Shown: positions 1 to 11,144 of the stretch, piece after piece
Layout of the letters: each line of letters begins with the position of its first letter
Position numbering within the stretch: the stretch's first letter is position 1
NCBI GenBank assembly: GCA_022828595.1
Contig: JAKGHH010000004.1
Coordinates: 24,436,372-24,500,371 of the forward strand
Origin: Nelumbo lutea
Lineage: Eukaryota > Streptophyta > Magnoliopsida > Proteales > Nelumbonaceae
DNA: 64,000 nucleotides
Reading direction: 5' to 3'
Notes under the pieces: generated by a model
Database searches by the model: none
Told to the model about the DNA's origin: nothing
The model's input: only the letters and a program-made list of their open reading frames with translations
Program-made: the position numbers and the translations under genes

Positions 1-1208
1 ATGGAGACTTACAAGAAGAGGTTTACATGCAGTTGCCTCCTGGATTCTATGATATAGAGACAGTTAAGAAGGTTTGCCGACTGAACAAGGCATTGTATGG
101 TTTGAAGTAGTCACCTAGAGCCTGGTTTGATAGGTTCAGATTAGCCCTTGGAAGGTTTGGTTATGTACAGGCCCAGTTAGATCATACACTATTCATCAAG
201 AGGGTGGAGTCCTCTCTAACACTACTAGCAGTATATGTTGATGTTGTGGTGACAAGAAATGACTGTTATGAGATTGAGTCCCTCAAACAGCTCCTTCATC
301 AAGAGTTTGAGGTGAAAGATCTTGGTGCACTACGGTACTTTTTGGGTGTTGAGGTTGCTAGATCCAAGCAAGAGATTTTTATCTCTCAGAGAAAATATGT
401 TCTAGATCTGTTGGCGGAAACTGGAAAGTTGGGTGTTAAGCCGGCCGATACACCCATCGAACAAAATCACAAGATTAGTGCAGAGGGTGGGGAGCCTCTT
501 GAAGACAAAGTTATGTTCCAATGGTTGGTTGGAAAGCTTCTATATCTCTGCCTCACTCGGTCGGATATCAGCTATGCAGTTAGTGTTGTTAGCCAGTACA
601 TGCACTCCCCTAGAACTTCTCATCTTCTTGCGGCAGAGAGAATATTAGCATACTTGAAGAGATGCCCGGGTAGAGGTATATTGCTCAAGAACAATAATCA
701 CATGAGGGTGGAAGTCTATACAGATGCCGATTGGGCTGGAAGTGTTGATGACAGAAGGTCTACCTCTGGATATTGTGCCCTGGTGGGAGGTAACCTTGTC
801 TCTTGGAGGAGTAAGAAGCAGAGTGTTGTTTCCCGCTCCAGTGCTGAAGCGGAATACAGGTCAATGGCTAATGGAGTGGCTGAAATCTTATGGCTGAGGT
901 CACTACTTGAAGAGTTGGGTATTGACTATGAAAAGCCCTTAATGCTGTATTGTGATAATCAGGCAGCTATTAATATAGCCCACAACCCAGTGCAGCATGA
1001 CAGAACTAAACATATCGAAGTTGATCGACATTTTGTGCGAGAAAGGGTCACATCACAAGAAGTGTGTCTTCCGTACATCACATCTAATATGCAGCTCGCG
1101 GATATCCTCACCAAGGCTGTACCAAGGAAGAAGTTAGAGACAGACCTATCCAAGTTGGGCATGATAGATATCTACTCCCAACTTGAGGGGGAGTGTAGAG
1201 AACACTGA
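1..1208 (+). pseudogene. copia pol 3' part: reverse transcriptase and RNase H
   Basis: The frame starts in the RT with a [16 protein letters not shown] stretch. It meets a TAG stop near 108, where relatives have Gln before SPRAWFD, then runs open from 204 to 1208. The RT catalytic box reads YVDV instead of YVDD, so the second aspartate is lost. RNase H motifs are clear: [25 protein letters not shown] and the [13 protein letters not shown] stretch. The protein ends in LEGECREH just inside the LTR. The stop and the lost aspartate make this copy inactive, although RNase H is intact. Confidence 0.85.
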
Positions 1209-1510
1209 TGTATGCCCCACTGCAGTGGTCCCCACTGTGTTCGTAGGACAGCAGTGTAGTTATTTGTTTCAGTTATAGTAGTGACAGTTTGAGTCATAAC
1301 CTATAAATATTATGTACTAAACATAACCTATAAATATTAAGAGAGTGGCGGCGGCAGATCTGTTTTAGAATCTGTCCCTCCTTTCAACAACTTGTGTTCT
1401 CTTGTTTCTCTTCTATTCTGTCTCCTTTCTCTCAATTTTCTTCTGTTTTGCAAACCTAAAACCTATTAGGATTCAAGACTGATTACAGTCTTGATCTTCT
1501 ACTGGAAACA
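1194..1510 (+). repeat. 3' LTR of copia X
   Basis: It starts TGTAGAGAAC directly after a purine tract (acttgagggggag), the usual copia polypurine tract. The end is placed at the CA at 1509-1510, where the integrase of element A resumes. An 18-bp block containing TATAAATA occurs twice (about 1293-1340). This is a duplicated TATA-like region. No second LTR is present for checking the borders. Confidence 0.65.
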
Positions 1511-3600
1511 AGGTAGAGAAGGGGGACCGTCCATGAATGATGAAAGAGGGCATCCGATTAATGAGAAAACATGCATGAGTACAGCATCACTCCAGAACCG
1601 TTTAGGAACATTCATGTGATGAAGAATAGACCGAGCAGTTTCAAGAAGTTGACGGTTCTTCCATTCAACTACCCCATTTTTTGAGGGGTGAATGCATATG
1701 AGGTCTGATGAATAATGCCATGTTGTTCTAAATACTGTTGAAATGAAGTAAGAAAGTATTCACGACCATTATCCGAACGGAGAATTTTGATCGGAACACC
1801 AAATTGTGTGCGTATTTCAGCATGGAATTTTTGAAAAATGGAAAACAATTCACTTCTTTCTTTCATTAAGTAAATCCATGTCATTATTGAACAATCATCA
1901 ATAAAGGAGACAAAATACTTGTACCCATTATAAGATCATTTTGATTGGACCCCAAACATCTGAATGAACCAAAGAAAAATGACTCAACATACGACTCTCA
2001 ACTCTTGGACTGAAGGACACACGACGATGTTTCCCAAACTGACATGACTCGTATTGTAAAACTGATAAATGACTCAATGACGTAACCAAAATCTTGAGAG
2101 CCTTGAGAGATGGATGTCCCAGTTGGCAATGCCATTGTAGAGGAGTAAGTGAGCTCTGAAGACTAATTGAAGATCCACCACTGTCAAGATAATACAATCC
2201 ACCAGATTCATGCCCCCCACCAATTTTCTTCCTCGTCTTGAGATCTTGAAGAACACAAGTGGAAGGAAAGAAGGTAATAGAACAGTTAAGAGCTTTGGTT
2301 ATTTTACTAATAGACATAAGATTGAATGGAAACTTAGGTACATATAAAACAGATGATAAGGGCACAGAAGCCATGTCAACATTACCAACACCACAGATGG
2401 GAGATGAGGACCCATTGACAAGTGTAACAGTTTGTGATGTGAAGGTTTCAGAAAGAGAAGAAAACACACTTGGAGTCCCGGTCATATAATCTGAGGCTCC
2501 AGAGTCAATAATTTAGGGAGGGGTTTTAGATGACATGCAAGCAATACCTGATTGGGCAAGTGTGGCAGTGGTATGCTGTGAAGTAGTTTGAAGGAACTGT
2601 TCATACTCATCACGCCGTACACTCACCATCTCCCTCCCAGAAGTAGATGTAGATGTGGGAGGAGTTCGGTCTACCTGTTTACTGTCACTGATATCAACCT
2701 CACCTGCTACAGCATGATTAGTCCATTTAGAGGGAGGGCCTTGTAGGTCATAACAAAAATTCACTGTGTCCTTCCCTACCACAATGAGTACACTTCCTTG
2801 TAGTGTTATTCTTCCCTCTGCCACGGCCTCCCCCTGAGTCACGACCACCCCGACCAATCATGGAACTGCCACGGCCTCCTCAAGGAGCATGACCTCCCTC
2901 TCTTGTACTATGTCCACCTCCTCTAGTTGTCACAAGTGTTGATCTATCATACTGTGTGGAGTTCTCTGTCTGCCCCAAAGAAATTCTACGAAGCCTTGAG
3001 AATACTTCCTCAAGTGTAGGAAGAGAAGAGCCCCCTAATATTTGGGCTCTAACTGGTTCATACTCCGACTTTAGCCCCACTAAAAATCTTGTAACATCTA
3101 GTTGTTCCCTTTGTTGTTGCTGAACTTTAATATATGGAGTGAGGGGATGATTCATTCCTTATATTCTTCATGTAGGCATAGTACTCTTCCAGTGTTTTGG
3201 TTCCGTGTTGTAAATCAAAGTACTCCTGATAAAGCTGGTATACTCTTGTTGTGTTATCTTGTCCAGAATATAACTTCTTAGCATGCTCCCATATATCCTT
3301 AGTCGTATCAAGGAACATGAAGTTGGCACTAATTTTGGGCTCCATACTATTCCACAGCCAAGTCATGATTTGAGCATCTTCTTGTTCCCAATCATCAAAC
3401 CCTGGAGAGTCAGCCAGTGGCTTCTCATCTTTTACATGCTTCACTTTCCTCTTTGCCTTGAGAAAAACTTCCACAGATTTAGCCTATGGAACGTAGTTTT
3501 CCACATTTAGTTTAATTGAGGTCATCTGTACCCCTAGGTAGTCGGGGGAAACCACCACACTAGGTTTCTGATCATTGTACCCATCTCCTATTGCTGCCAT
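1511..3600 (-). pseudogene. copia A gag-protease-integrase polyprotein, broken
   Basis: The gag start codon is at 3600 (reading MAAIGDGYND). Gag has a UBN2-like region, seen as DIWEHAKKLYSG and LYQEYFDLQHGTKTLEEYY between 3127 and 3474. The protease-like part and pre-integrase (HCQLGHPSLKALK) follow at 2485-1928. Integrase runs 1960-1511 with HSDVWGP, RSDNGREYF and a QQNG-like motif. Stops and frameshifts break it, for example YVP-stop-AKS in gag where a Trp codon is likely ancestral. The integrase reading continues to base 1511, which supports interruption by X rather than decay. Confidence 0.8.
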
Positions 3601-4344
3601 TGTACTCTTTCACAGTTGCCTCTAACCTGACTTCTCAGCTACAAGCTGACTGATGTTATTCACAGTTTGATATTTCAGCACCTATTGCAGCCCCTAAACA
3701 CAACAGTGAGAGCCCACGCCTTGTTCTTATTCATACTACTACTGACTTCACAAACCCACGAACCACATAAGCATCAATTTAGCACTCACTAATCACATGT
3801 AGGCCCTCTTACAACCACTCAATAAAAGTTGTGCACCACAAGCACCATAACACAGTCAAATCTGCTACACCCAGTTCAGACTTGTTTAACACATTTAAGA
3901 GGGTATTACACAACCACAAAGAACTCAGCTAGGTCACTGCATTACACCTTACACCACTCGGCCACCTGCAGCAGCCCTAACCCACTCAACCACTTACAAC
4001 AGCCCCTACACCATTTGACTACTATACACAGCCCGTTCAAGGGCAAGAATGAACCTAGTTCTCTAGGTTCTAATCAGTACTAACTGATTCTTGAAGGGTT
4101 TCTACCCAGAAATACCAGCAACACAAAAGGACTAGATAACCAACCTTCCTTTGAGAGTATCAACCAACCATTCACTGTTGAAATCACTTTCCTTGATGAA
4201 GAAGACTGTGCGCAGTTGAGAGAAACGAGCTGTGATGTCTCAGACTTGGGGCGAACCAGTTCTCTCGATTAACTAACCAGAAACGAAGAAGGTGTCACGA
4301 ACACAGCTGAGATGCTTTACAAACTGAAGCAGGTCAGGAACCTC
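3601..4344 (-). other. untranslated leader of copia A
   Basis: This stretch of about 740 bp lies between the primer-binding site and the gag start of element A. It has no open frame of note. Short ACCA/CACTC-rich degenerate repeats occur at 3830-4030. Confidence 0.6.
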
Positions 4345-4356
4345 GCTCTGATACCA
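4345..4356 (-). other. primer-binding site of copia A
   Basis: On the minus strand it reads TGGTATCAGAGC, the standard plant copia site matching the 3' end of initiator tRNA-Met. It lies directly inside the 5' LTR. This fixes the inner LTR border at 4357. Confidence 0.9.
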
Positions 4357-4635
4357 TGTTTCGAATGCAGCTACAGTAACCCCGAACCAGGAGAGAAGGA
4401 AGAAGAAGATGAAGAAGAAGAAAAGAGAAAAGAGAGAACATGAGGGATTAGTCGAAACTAATTAATTCACCATTCATTCGACCCCCTAATGTGTAATAGG
4501 TTCTAATAACATTTACAAAGACTAAACTGCCCTACTTAAGTGTGGGGCAGAGTATCTCTAATAAAACTGCCACATAAGCGAAGTACTTAACAAACATGAG
4601 ATGACTAAACTACCCCTATTCGGCTCACTTTAACA
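4357..4635 (-). repeat. 5' LTR of copia A
   Basis: The 279-bp LTR runs on the minus strand from TGTTAAAGTG to CGAAACA, with TG...CA ends, immediately before the primer-binding site. Its outer edge coincides with the break in the RT of element B. The expected 5-bp target duplication would be the bases at 4636-4640 (atctc), but the partner side is outside the window. Confidence 0.85.
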
Positions 4636-5400
4636 ATCTCAAATTTAGATGCCAAGAATTTCTTCAATCTTTTTATCTCTGTTGGATCATTTCCGTTAAT
4701 CACCATATCATCCACATAAACAATAAGTGTTGTAAGTCTGCTATCATGTTTCCTTATGAACAAGGTATGATCTGCACCACTCTGAGTGTATCCCACTTTC
4801 TTCATGGCCCCACATAGCCTTTCAAACCAAGCTCGAGGGGATTGCTTGAGGCTATATAATCCTTTCCTTAGTCTACATACTTTCCCATCAAAATCATAAC
4901 CGGGTGGAGGTTTCATGAATACCTCCTCATGTAGATCACAATTCAAGAAAGCATTCTTCATGTCCAGCTGATGTAGCTCCCATGAGAAGTTTGTAGATAA
5001 TGACAATAGAACCCGGATTGTGTTGAGCTTTGCAACTGGGGCAAATGTCTCCTTGTAGTCAATCCCTTCCTTCTGAGTAAACCCCTTCGCCACTAACCTG
5101 GCCTTATATCTTTCAATGGACCCATCCTCCTTATGCTTCATAGTGAACACCCACTTACATCCCACAATGCTCTTCCCTTCTGGTAGATCCACTAATTCCC
5201 AAGTCTTGGCCTTCGTTAAGGCTTTCATTTCTTCATTCATAGCCTCTCTCCATCTTGGGTCAGACACTACCTCTGAGTACCTAGCAGGGACATGATAACA
5301 AGGAGATAATAACAAGGAGATAGATATGAATAAGAAACATATTCTGCAATGGGGTGTCGGGTAGTACAAGAATGGGTAGGCTTACGAAGAGCAACGGGAA
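4636..5400 (-). pseudogene. copia B reverse transcriptase, cut by element A
   Basis: RT motifs are well kept: [69 protein letters not shown] and an intact YVDD catalytic box (IVYVDDMVI). After LKKFLASKFEI the frame runs into the LTR of A, which adds a meaningless tail and a stop near 4605. The rest of RT and all of RNase H are missing here. Confidence 0.85.
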
Positions 5401-6750
5401 GATCCAAATTAGAAATATGAGTGATAGGATTACCTGGATTCATTGAGACAGATTGATCTGAGTCCGATTGGTTGTTGCCATAAGTTGGAGGATATTTTTT
5501 CCTTCTTCTGTAGGGAATTTTCATATCTCTTTGCTGCCTATTAGTGTTATTAGTCACACCCTCAACATCAGGAGCAGTAGTCGGTTTAGTGGGAGTCCAC
5601 TAGAATCACTTGGGCAGTCAGGAGCAGTAATAGGGTCAATGGGAGTCTCACTAGATTCACCTGGGCTGCTAAAAACAGCTGGATCAGGAGGAGAAGATGG
5701 AAGACCTGAGGTTAAAAGAGTTACAAAAAAAGATGGAGAAGAAGAATCCTCTTCCATCCCACTGGTCTCCTCTTGAAGAGGATTCCCAGAAGACTGAAAA
5801 TAGGACTGAGACTCGAAAAACACCACATCCTTGGTGACATTGTTTCTTGGTAACTGAATCATAGCACTTATAGTCTTCTTAAGATCCTTGACATGGATGA
5901 AACACACACAACCAAAGACCCTAGGAGGAATGGGAAAATCTGGAAGGTTAGGACAAAGAACAAAGAAAGGAGTTCTCATACCCAACACCGTAGATGGCAT
6001 CCGATTTATCATATACAATGCTATAAGGACTGCTTGAGACCAATAGTGCTTGGGAACCTTGTGTTGAAATAGTAAGGCTCGAGCTATCTCCAATAAATGT
6101 TTGTTCTTGTGCTCAGCAACCCCATTTTGTTGGGGGGTACTAGCACAAGGTGGCTGATGTAGCATGCCTGCATCCTCCATGAACAGATTCAAGGTGCTTT
6201 CAAAGTATTCAGTAGCATTATTTGAACGGAATTGCTTAATTTTCTTGCCAAACTGAGTTTCAATCATTTTACAAAATGCCATGCTTATCCGTGGCACTTC
6301 ATCACGTCCTTTTAACAAGTAGATCCAGGTGCATTGTGAATAGTGATCAACAAAACTAATAAAGTAACAAAATCCATCGATAGAAATAATAAGTGAAGGG
6401 CCCCAAACATCAGAATGAACCAAATCAAAAGAAGCTTGAATTTCATTACTAGAAATTGGATAAAGAGTTCTACATTGTTTTGACAACTGAGACACTTCGC
6501 AAACCAAACTCTGACTCGAAACTCACTTGAACAACTCAGGAAACAATCATTGCATTGACAAAAAGGGTAAATGACCTAGTCTAGCATGCCACAAATGTAA
6601 CCTAGCTATTGACTCCTCATTATCCCGACCACTGACAGTAGATGATTGTAAAGCTGAACTGATGTCTGCACCAAAATAGTAGAGACCTCCAGACTCGTGA
6701 CCGCTCCCAATCGTTCTCTTTGTCAATCTGTTTGAAAGACACAATGAGTA
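5400..6750 (-). pseudogene. copia B pre-integrase and integrase
   Basis: The pre-integrase zinc-binding region (RLHLWHARLGHLPF) lies at about 6547-6620. It is followed by the integrase core from 6507 downwards, with DLVHSDVWGPS, ISFVDHYSQCTWIYLLK, QFRSNNATEYF and a QQNGVAEHKN motif. The DDE-type aspartate before NATEYF reads RSNN instead of RSDN, so a catalytic Asp appears to be lost. Stops separate the pre-integrase, core and C-terminal parts. Confidence 0.78.
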
Positions 6751-6840
6751 GAAAAGAAAGTTATGCTACAATGTAAATTCTTGGTAAGCTTAGAAACAGA
6801 TAAGATATTGGAAGCAAGATTGGGAACATGTAGAACAGAT

Positions 6841-8085
6841 TTAAGAGAGATCCTTGCTTAGGTCAACCTCCCATTTCCCAAAGATGGTGGAGAGGGAACC
6901 ATCAGCAACTCTCATCTTATCTTGGCCAGACATCAAGTGATAAGAAGAAAATAAAGAAGACATGTGTATCATGTGGTCAGTAGCACCGGAATCAATAATC
7001 CACAAATTAGACTCTATAGGACAAGTTACACTATGAGCAGAGACAATACCTGATCTGGCAAGAGAATTGTTCCTTAGATGAGCCATGGCCCAGCTAAGGA
7101 TTTCTACCTCATCAGCAATGAAATCAAATGACCCGGATGTGCGAGAATTAGTAGTTTGTCCCATAGGAGGAGGTGCAACTGTAGATGTGTGTTCTTTGGG
7201 ATCTCACTATTGTTGCTTATGACAACGTTCCCGCTTGTTGTTTGACTCCTCTGAGGCTTCTTGTCTTTCCTTAATGAAGCTGGTTTGAAATGAGGATAAA
7301 GAATCCAACAAGTCTCTTTCAAATGTCTGTCGCCTCCACAATGAGAGCACTTAAGATGTCTCTTGTCTGAATGTTTGCCCCCTTTTTGGGTTGAAGAATT
7401 CAAGGCTGAATGCTCAACAGGCTGTACTTGGGTGTCAACTTGCATTTCTTTTCTTCTAACCTCTTCATTCCTTACAAGGTAGTAAATCAGGAATTTCATC
7501 CCTTCCCAAAATTTGGGATCTTTTGCTTTCATACATCGGATCTAGGCCAGCCAAAACTTAAAAGCTCTACCTTCTTCAATTTGTTTATCATGCCTCTCCT
7601 AATCTCTTGTATTTTCCCAATCAAGTATAAGATGATGGTCAAGTTCTTCCCATAGTCCTTCTAGAGTGGCAAAGTAGGTTGCAACAGACATTTGGCGTAT
7701 AAATTCTTGCATTGTTCTTTCTCTGTCCATAGGTTTTAGACACCTTCTCCTAAATCTTAGAGGCAATAGGGAAGTGCTAAACAGTCCTAGCCACTCTTGG
7801 AGTCATTGAGGCAAGCAGCCAGGACATAACAGTAGCATTTTCCTTACACCAAATTGAGTATTCAGCATCATTCTCTTTAGGTTCCTTTTTCTATCCATCT
7901 AAATAACTCATAAGTTCTTGGGAAGTAATGAAAAGCTTGGCCGAAACAAACCATTCTCTAAAGTTGTATTCATCTAACAACACACCGGTGATCTGCAAGC
8001 TATGCAGATTTGGGTTTTCTAGGTTTGAAGACCTCCCACCAATCCTATTGTCTTTAGAAGACACTTCGCCTGATATGGAGGACAT
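6841..8085 (-). pseudogene. copia B gag and protease
   Basis: Gag starts at 8085 (MSSISGEVSSKD) and has the N-terminal ITGVLLDEYNFREW motif typical of plant copia gag. The nucleocapsid zinc knuckle CSHCGGDRHLKETC (CX2C, then H and C) lies near 7310-7350. The protease has its WIIDSGATDHM active-site motif near 6985-7020, with an intact catalytic aspartate. Several stops and a frameshift lie between gag blocks (7540-7890). Confidence 0.8.
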
Positions 8086-8238
8086 ATTCCTTCTCTTACA
8101 GAAACCACAGCTGAAATCTCAACACAAGGAACTAGATTTCAGACTTACCAGAACTGTTACAAGGCTAAAGAAACACCCTCTATGACTGCACTGAAGCACT
8201 TCTGGGATGAAAGACAACACCACTTGTGGCTGAGAAGA

Positions 8239-8365
8239 CTGAAACCAGCACCCCTTATGGGCTGAAACCAGCACCCTTTCTGGACTGAAACCAGTTCTGG
8301 ACTCTGAACAACACCACTACTGAAACCAGCACCCCTTCTGGACTGAAACCAGAAACCCTTCTGTG
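8239..8365 (-). repeat. 23-bp tandem repeats in the leader of copia B
   Basis: The plus-strand unit begins ctgaaaccagcacccc. It starts at 8239, 8262, 8285, 8320 and 8343, with a spacing of 23 bp broken once by a degenerate unit. The repeats lie upstream of gag on the element's own strand, in its untranslated leader. Confidence 0.85.
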
Positions 8366-8682
8366 CAATCACCCAGACACGAACTAGGACTGTCTACTCA
8401 GTCCTTCCACCTAGATCTGTTCTACACAGATCTCTCTAGCAGCCGAATGGATACTCACTACTGCAGAACCACTAGTAGGGCATAAACTTCTGAGAAAAAA
8501 CTCCCCTTGGGCCCTACAGACAAGAGAAACCCTAGATACAGACCTTTCTGTTGTCTACTGTCAGTCCTAGGGTTTCTTCACTGTAGCAGAAATAAGAGAT
8601 AATGAAGAGAGATTAGAGGAGAAGAAAAAAAGAGAAAGAAAGCAAGCTGTAACCAGTCAGGCCGAATGGTTCTCTAATACCA

Positions 8683-8888
8683 GGTTAACTGGAGAACAGC
8701 AGTAGATGAGGAAGAAGAAGAGAGGAGAACAGGTCTGAGAATGGGCGGCAATAATAGTCTCTGCCAGCCCTAGAAGCTAACTTATATATTCACAATAATA
8801 GATTACACAAAAGGACTAGAATGCCCCTGATTAGTGATGGGACACCTAGGCATAATAAAGAAAGATAAACAGGATTAGTGATGGGACA
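8683..8888 (-). repeat. 5' LTR of copia B
   Basis: On the minus strand the LTR starts TGTCCCATCAC at 8888. The adjoining primer-binding site (complement of 8672-8682) reads TGGTATTAGAG, one base from the consensus. The 3' end of the LTR has lost its terminal CA (it ends AACC). A 19-bp block, gattagtgatgggacacct, is present twice, near 8839 and 8873. No second LTR is in the window. Confidence 0.65.
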
Positions 8889-9868
8889 CCTACTCGTTGT
8901 GTTTTTTAAGACCTAAAATCTCAAAGGGCGATAGGGAGTGGCCATGAGGCAAATGGAATGTAATTGCTAGATTCACCTGATTGAAGTCTTGGACCACTTA
9001 GTGGAGTTACTTTGGAGTCTGTTTCATCAGAGTCAGTTGATGGAGTCATGCTATGTCATTTAAGATTTGGTCATTTTCCTTTTTCTGCTTTGAGTCATTT
9101 GTTTAAGGGAATAACCTTGTCGAGTCTTCATTGTGCACTCTAATGTGTGGGGGCCATATCATTTATATGCTATGGGAGGTTACAAGTATTTTAGCCTTTT
9201 CATTGATGATTTCTCTCGCTATACTTGGATTTACTTTATGAGGTCCCGGGATGAAGTGCCAACTATTGTGCAAAAATTCCATGAACTTATTCTTACCCAG
9301 CTTAATACTCGGATCAAAACTTTCCGATCTGATAATGCTAAGGAATATTTTTAGAAGAACCTTGCATCCTACTTTGATACCTTTGGGGCTATACATTAGA
9401 GTTCTTGTTCTTACACTCCACAATAGAATGGAGTGGCGGAAAGGAAGAACCGTTATGTGGTTGAAGACTTGAAGTTGCTAGAAGCCTCCTTTTTGCTCTT
9501 CATGTTCTTGTTAAGTTTTGGGGGGATGTTCTTCTTACAACTACATACCTGATAAACCGTATGCGATATGCCTTCTCGGGTTCTGGGATTTAAAACCCCC
9601 TTTAGCCTCCTTTTTCCAGATCAAGATTTCTTTTCTCTTCCTCTCCAAGTTTTTGGCTGAACTTGCTATGTTCATATTCACAGTCATCAGAGACATAAAT
9701 TTGAACCTAAAGCACACAAGTGTCTTCCTAGGATATGCCTCCACACAGAAGGGATATTGCTGTTTTGATCCAGTTCGTGGCACTCGCTTTGTGTCCAAGG
9801 ATGTCACATTTGCAGAGTCCTTCCCATTCTCTGGTACTTCTCCTAAGGGGGGGAGGCATTCAAAGTGA
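8889..9868 (+). pseudogene. Ty1-copia element Y, integrase fragment
   Basis: This plus-strand copia fragment is closely related to element C. It starts in the pre-integrase region with a CVF-stop-DL match to C at 13566-13585 and runs through integrase. Visible motifs are [39 protein letters not shown] and RSDNAKEYF, followed by the conserved FLGYASTQKGYCCFDPVRGTRFVS stretch. Frameshifts and stops occur at about 9354, 9400 and 9470. Its 5' part should lie left of the whole nest, outside the window. Similarity to C fades near 9868. Confidence 0.8.
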
Positions 9869-10028
9869 GTTATTTGCTATGAACAGAGGAGACTGGTTTA
9901 GGGTTGATCAAAACAGTCCCAAAAAAATAACCATTGAGAAAAAGGAACATTAAGATCTGATAGTCGAGAAATCTAGGAAGAAAATCACAGAGAAACCTGC
10001 TCTCAATGAGTTGACCCAACCCAGAAAA

Positions 10029-10069
<41 letters not shown>

Positions 10070-11144
10070 GGACAAAACTGTCCTTACAAAGATAAAATAC
10101 AATAAAGTACAATGCTGACCAGTGTACACACCACACTAATATACAATAGAATACAAAAAGACAACTACCCTCCTCTCTACACACTTCATGAGCAGATCTC
10201 CCAGGTATGATAAAGAGGAGTTGTGGTCTAAAGAATCAAAGAACATAACAAAAACAGGTTCAAACAGACTCACCTATTCCATGCAAGGGCTTCTAATCAC
10301 AGCAACATGAAACCTAAGTCTTACAAAGCCCAAAAAAGTACCTTTGTAGGGCTGGGCTGCAAATTTCATAAGGAAGAACATTATTGAGACTTCAATACTG
10401 CATAGAAACTGAGGAAACCATTTCTTATGGTTTTAGTAAAGTCATTTGAATCCAAGCCAGCCAATTTCACAGAAAAATCACATCTTGGACCCAACACTCC
10501 AAAACATCAAAACAATATTTTCCTCAAATTTTCAAAAAAGAGTACACGAATATTATAAATGATTCAAACACAGTTGAAACTTACATGAAAATTCTTCAAA
10601 ATCATGCTTGACTAGGATCTAGGGTTTTCTCCACCAATGGGTATAGCCAATTGTATGCCTATCAACATCAACAGCCAACTATTTCCCTCCTGATTAACAA
10701 TTGACTAAAATACTGTTACCATAAAGATGATAATGTAAGATCTCAACACTCTCCTCACCCTAATTCATGTAAATAAATTCATCCCAGGACATCTTGCAAC
10801 GAGCCAAGAGGAAAATGTCAGTGTCTCTATGCGATGGTTGTACAGAGGATCTGATGTTTACTCTTTCTTACTGATATAATTCAGTAGTGATTTTTCATAG
10901 AATTGGTTTTGTAAGTTTTTTTTTTTTATTTTCCAGCTCATCCATATTACTGTTTTTGGTAGAAAGATTCATTCACATTACCATAACATGATTTCAGCAA
11001 TGCCTCCATTTCCTTTAGAACATTTAGCAAGCCTAATCATCAGATAAAATCTCACTGCTGTTCCCGGATTTTTTTTTATGATGCGGATAATTAGGATCAA
11101 TAAGGCCTGCACTATGCCATTTGACATGTGGATTTTGCTTGCAG
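9869..11144. other. non-coding stretch, possibly an LTR relic, with an AT microsatellite
   Basis: I find no convincing gene here. An (AT)17 run lies at 10031-10064. The segment around 9890-10200 has an LTR-like composition on the minus strand, but I see no primer-binding site or matching partner. The rest is AT-rich and probably includes intron sequence of the host gene whose first visible exon begins at 11145. Confidence 0.5.
10031..10064. repeat. (AT)17 microsatellite
   Basis: This is a pure AT dinucleotide run of 34 bp. Confidence 0.95.

Larger units (their letters stand above)
1..1510 (+). mobile_element. Ty1-copia element X, 3' part (RT, RNase H, 3' LTR)
   Basis: The window opens inside the reverse transcriptase of a copia element. 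RT, RNase H and a 3' LTR follow in order. It is a close relative of element C (11364-16849) and the two proteins align along their length. The LTR's right edge at 1510 abuts the integrase of element A, which reads on the other strand and is cut in mid-domain. X is therefore best read as inserted into A, with its 5' half to the left of the window. Confidence 0.85.
1511..4635 (-). mobile_element. Ty1-copia element A, 5' LTR to integrase
   Basis: On the minus strand this reads 5' LTR (4635-4357), primer-binding site, leader, gag, protease, pre-integrase and integrase. The integrase stops at 1511, where the LTR of element X begins. The RT, RNase H and 3' LTR of A should lie to the left of the window beyond X. 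The 5' LTR edge at 4635 abuts an RT interrupted after its KFEI motif (element B), so A was inserted into B. Confidence 0.85.
4636..8888 (-). mobile_element. Ty1-copia element B, 5' LTR to RT
   Basis: On the minus strand the order is 5' LTR (8888-8683), a degenerate primer-binding site, a leader with tandem repeats, gag, protease, integrase and RT. The RT stops at 4636 in mid-domain, where the LTR of A begins. The outer LTR edge at 8888 abuts plus-strand copia coding sequence (element Y). B therefore sits in Y and carries A. Confidence 0.82.

Noticed and set aside
9880..10200. Possible LTR of another minus-strand element next to Y
   Set aside because: Its composition is LTR-like, but I found no primer-binding site, partner LTR or target duplication.
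10780..10860. Possible upstream exon of the host gene (reading DILQRAKRKMS)
   Set aside because: An acceptor-like cag is present, but no convincing donor follows and the phase cannot be tested.
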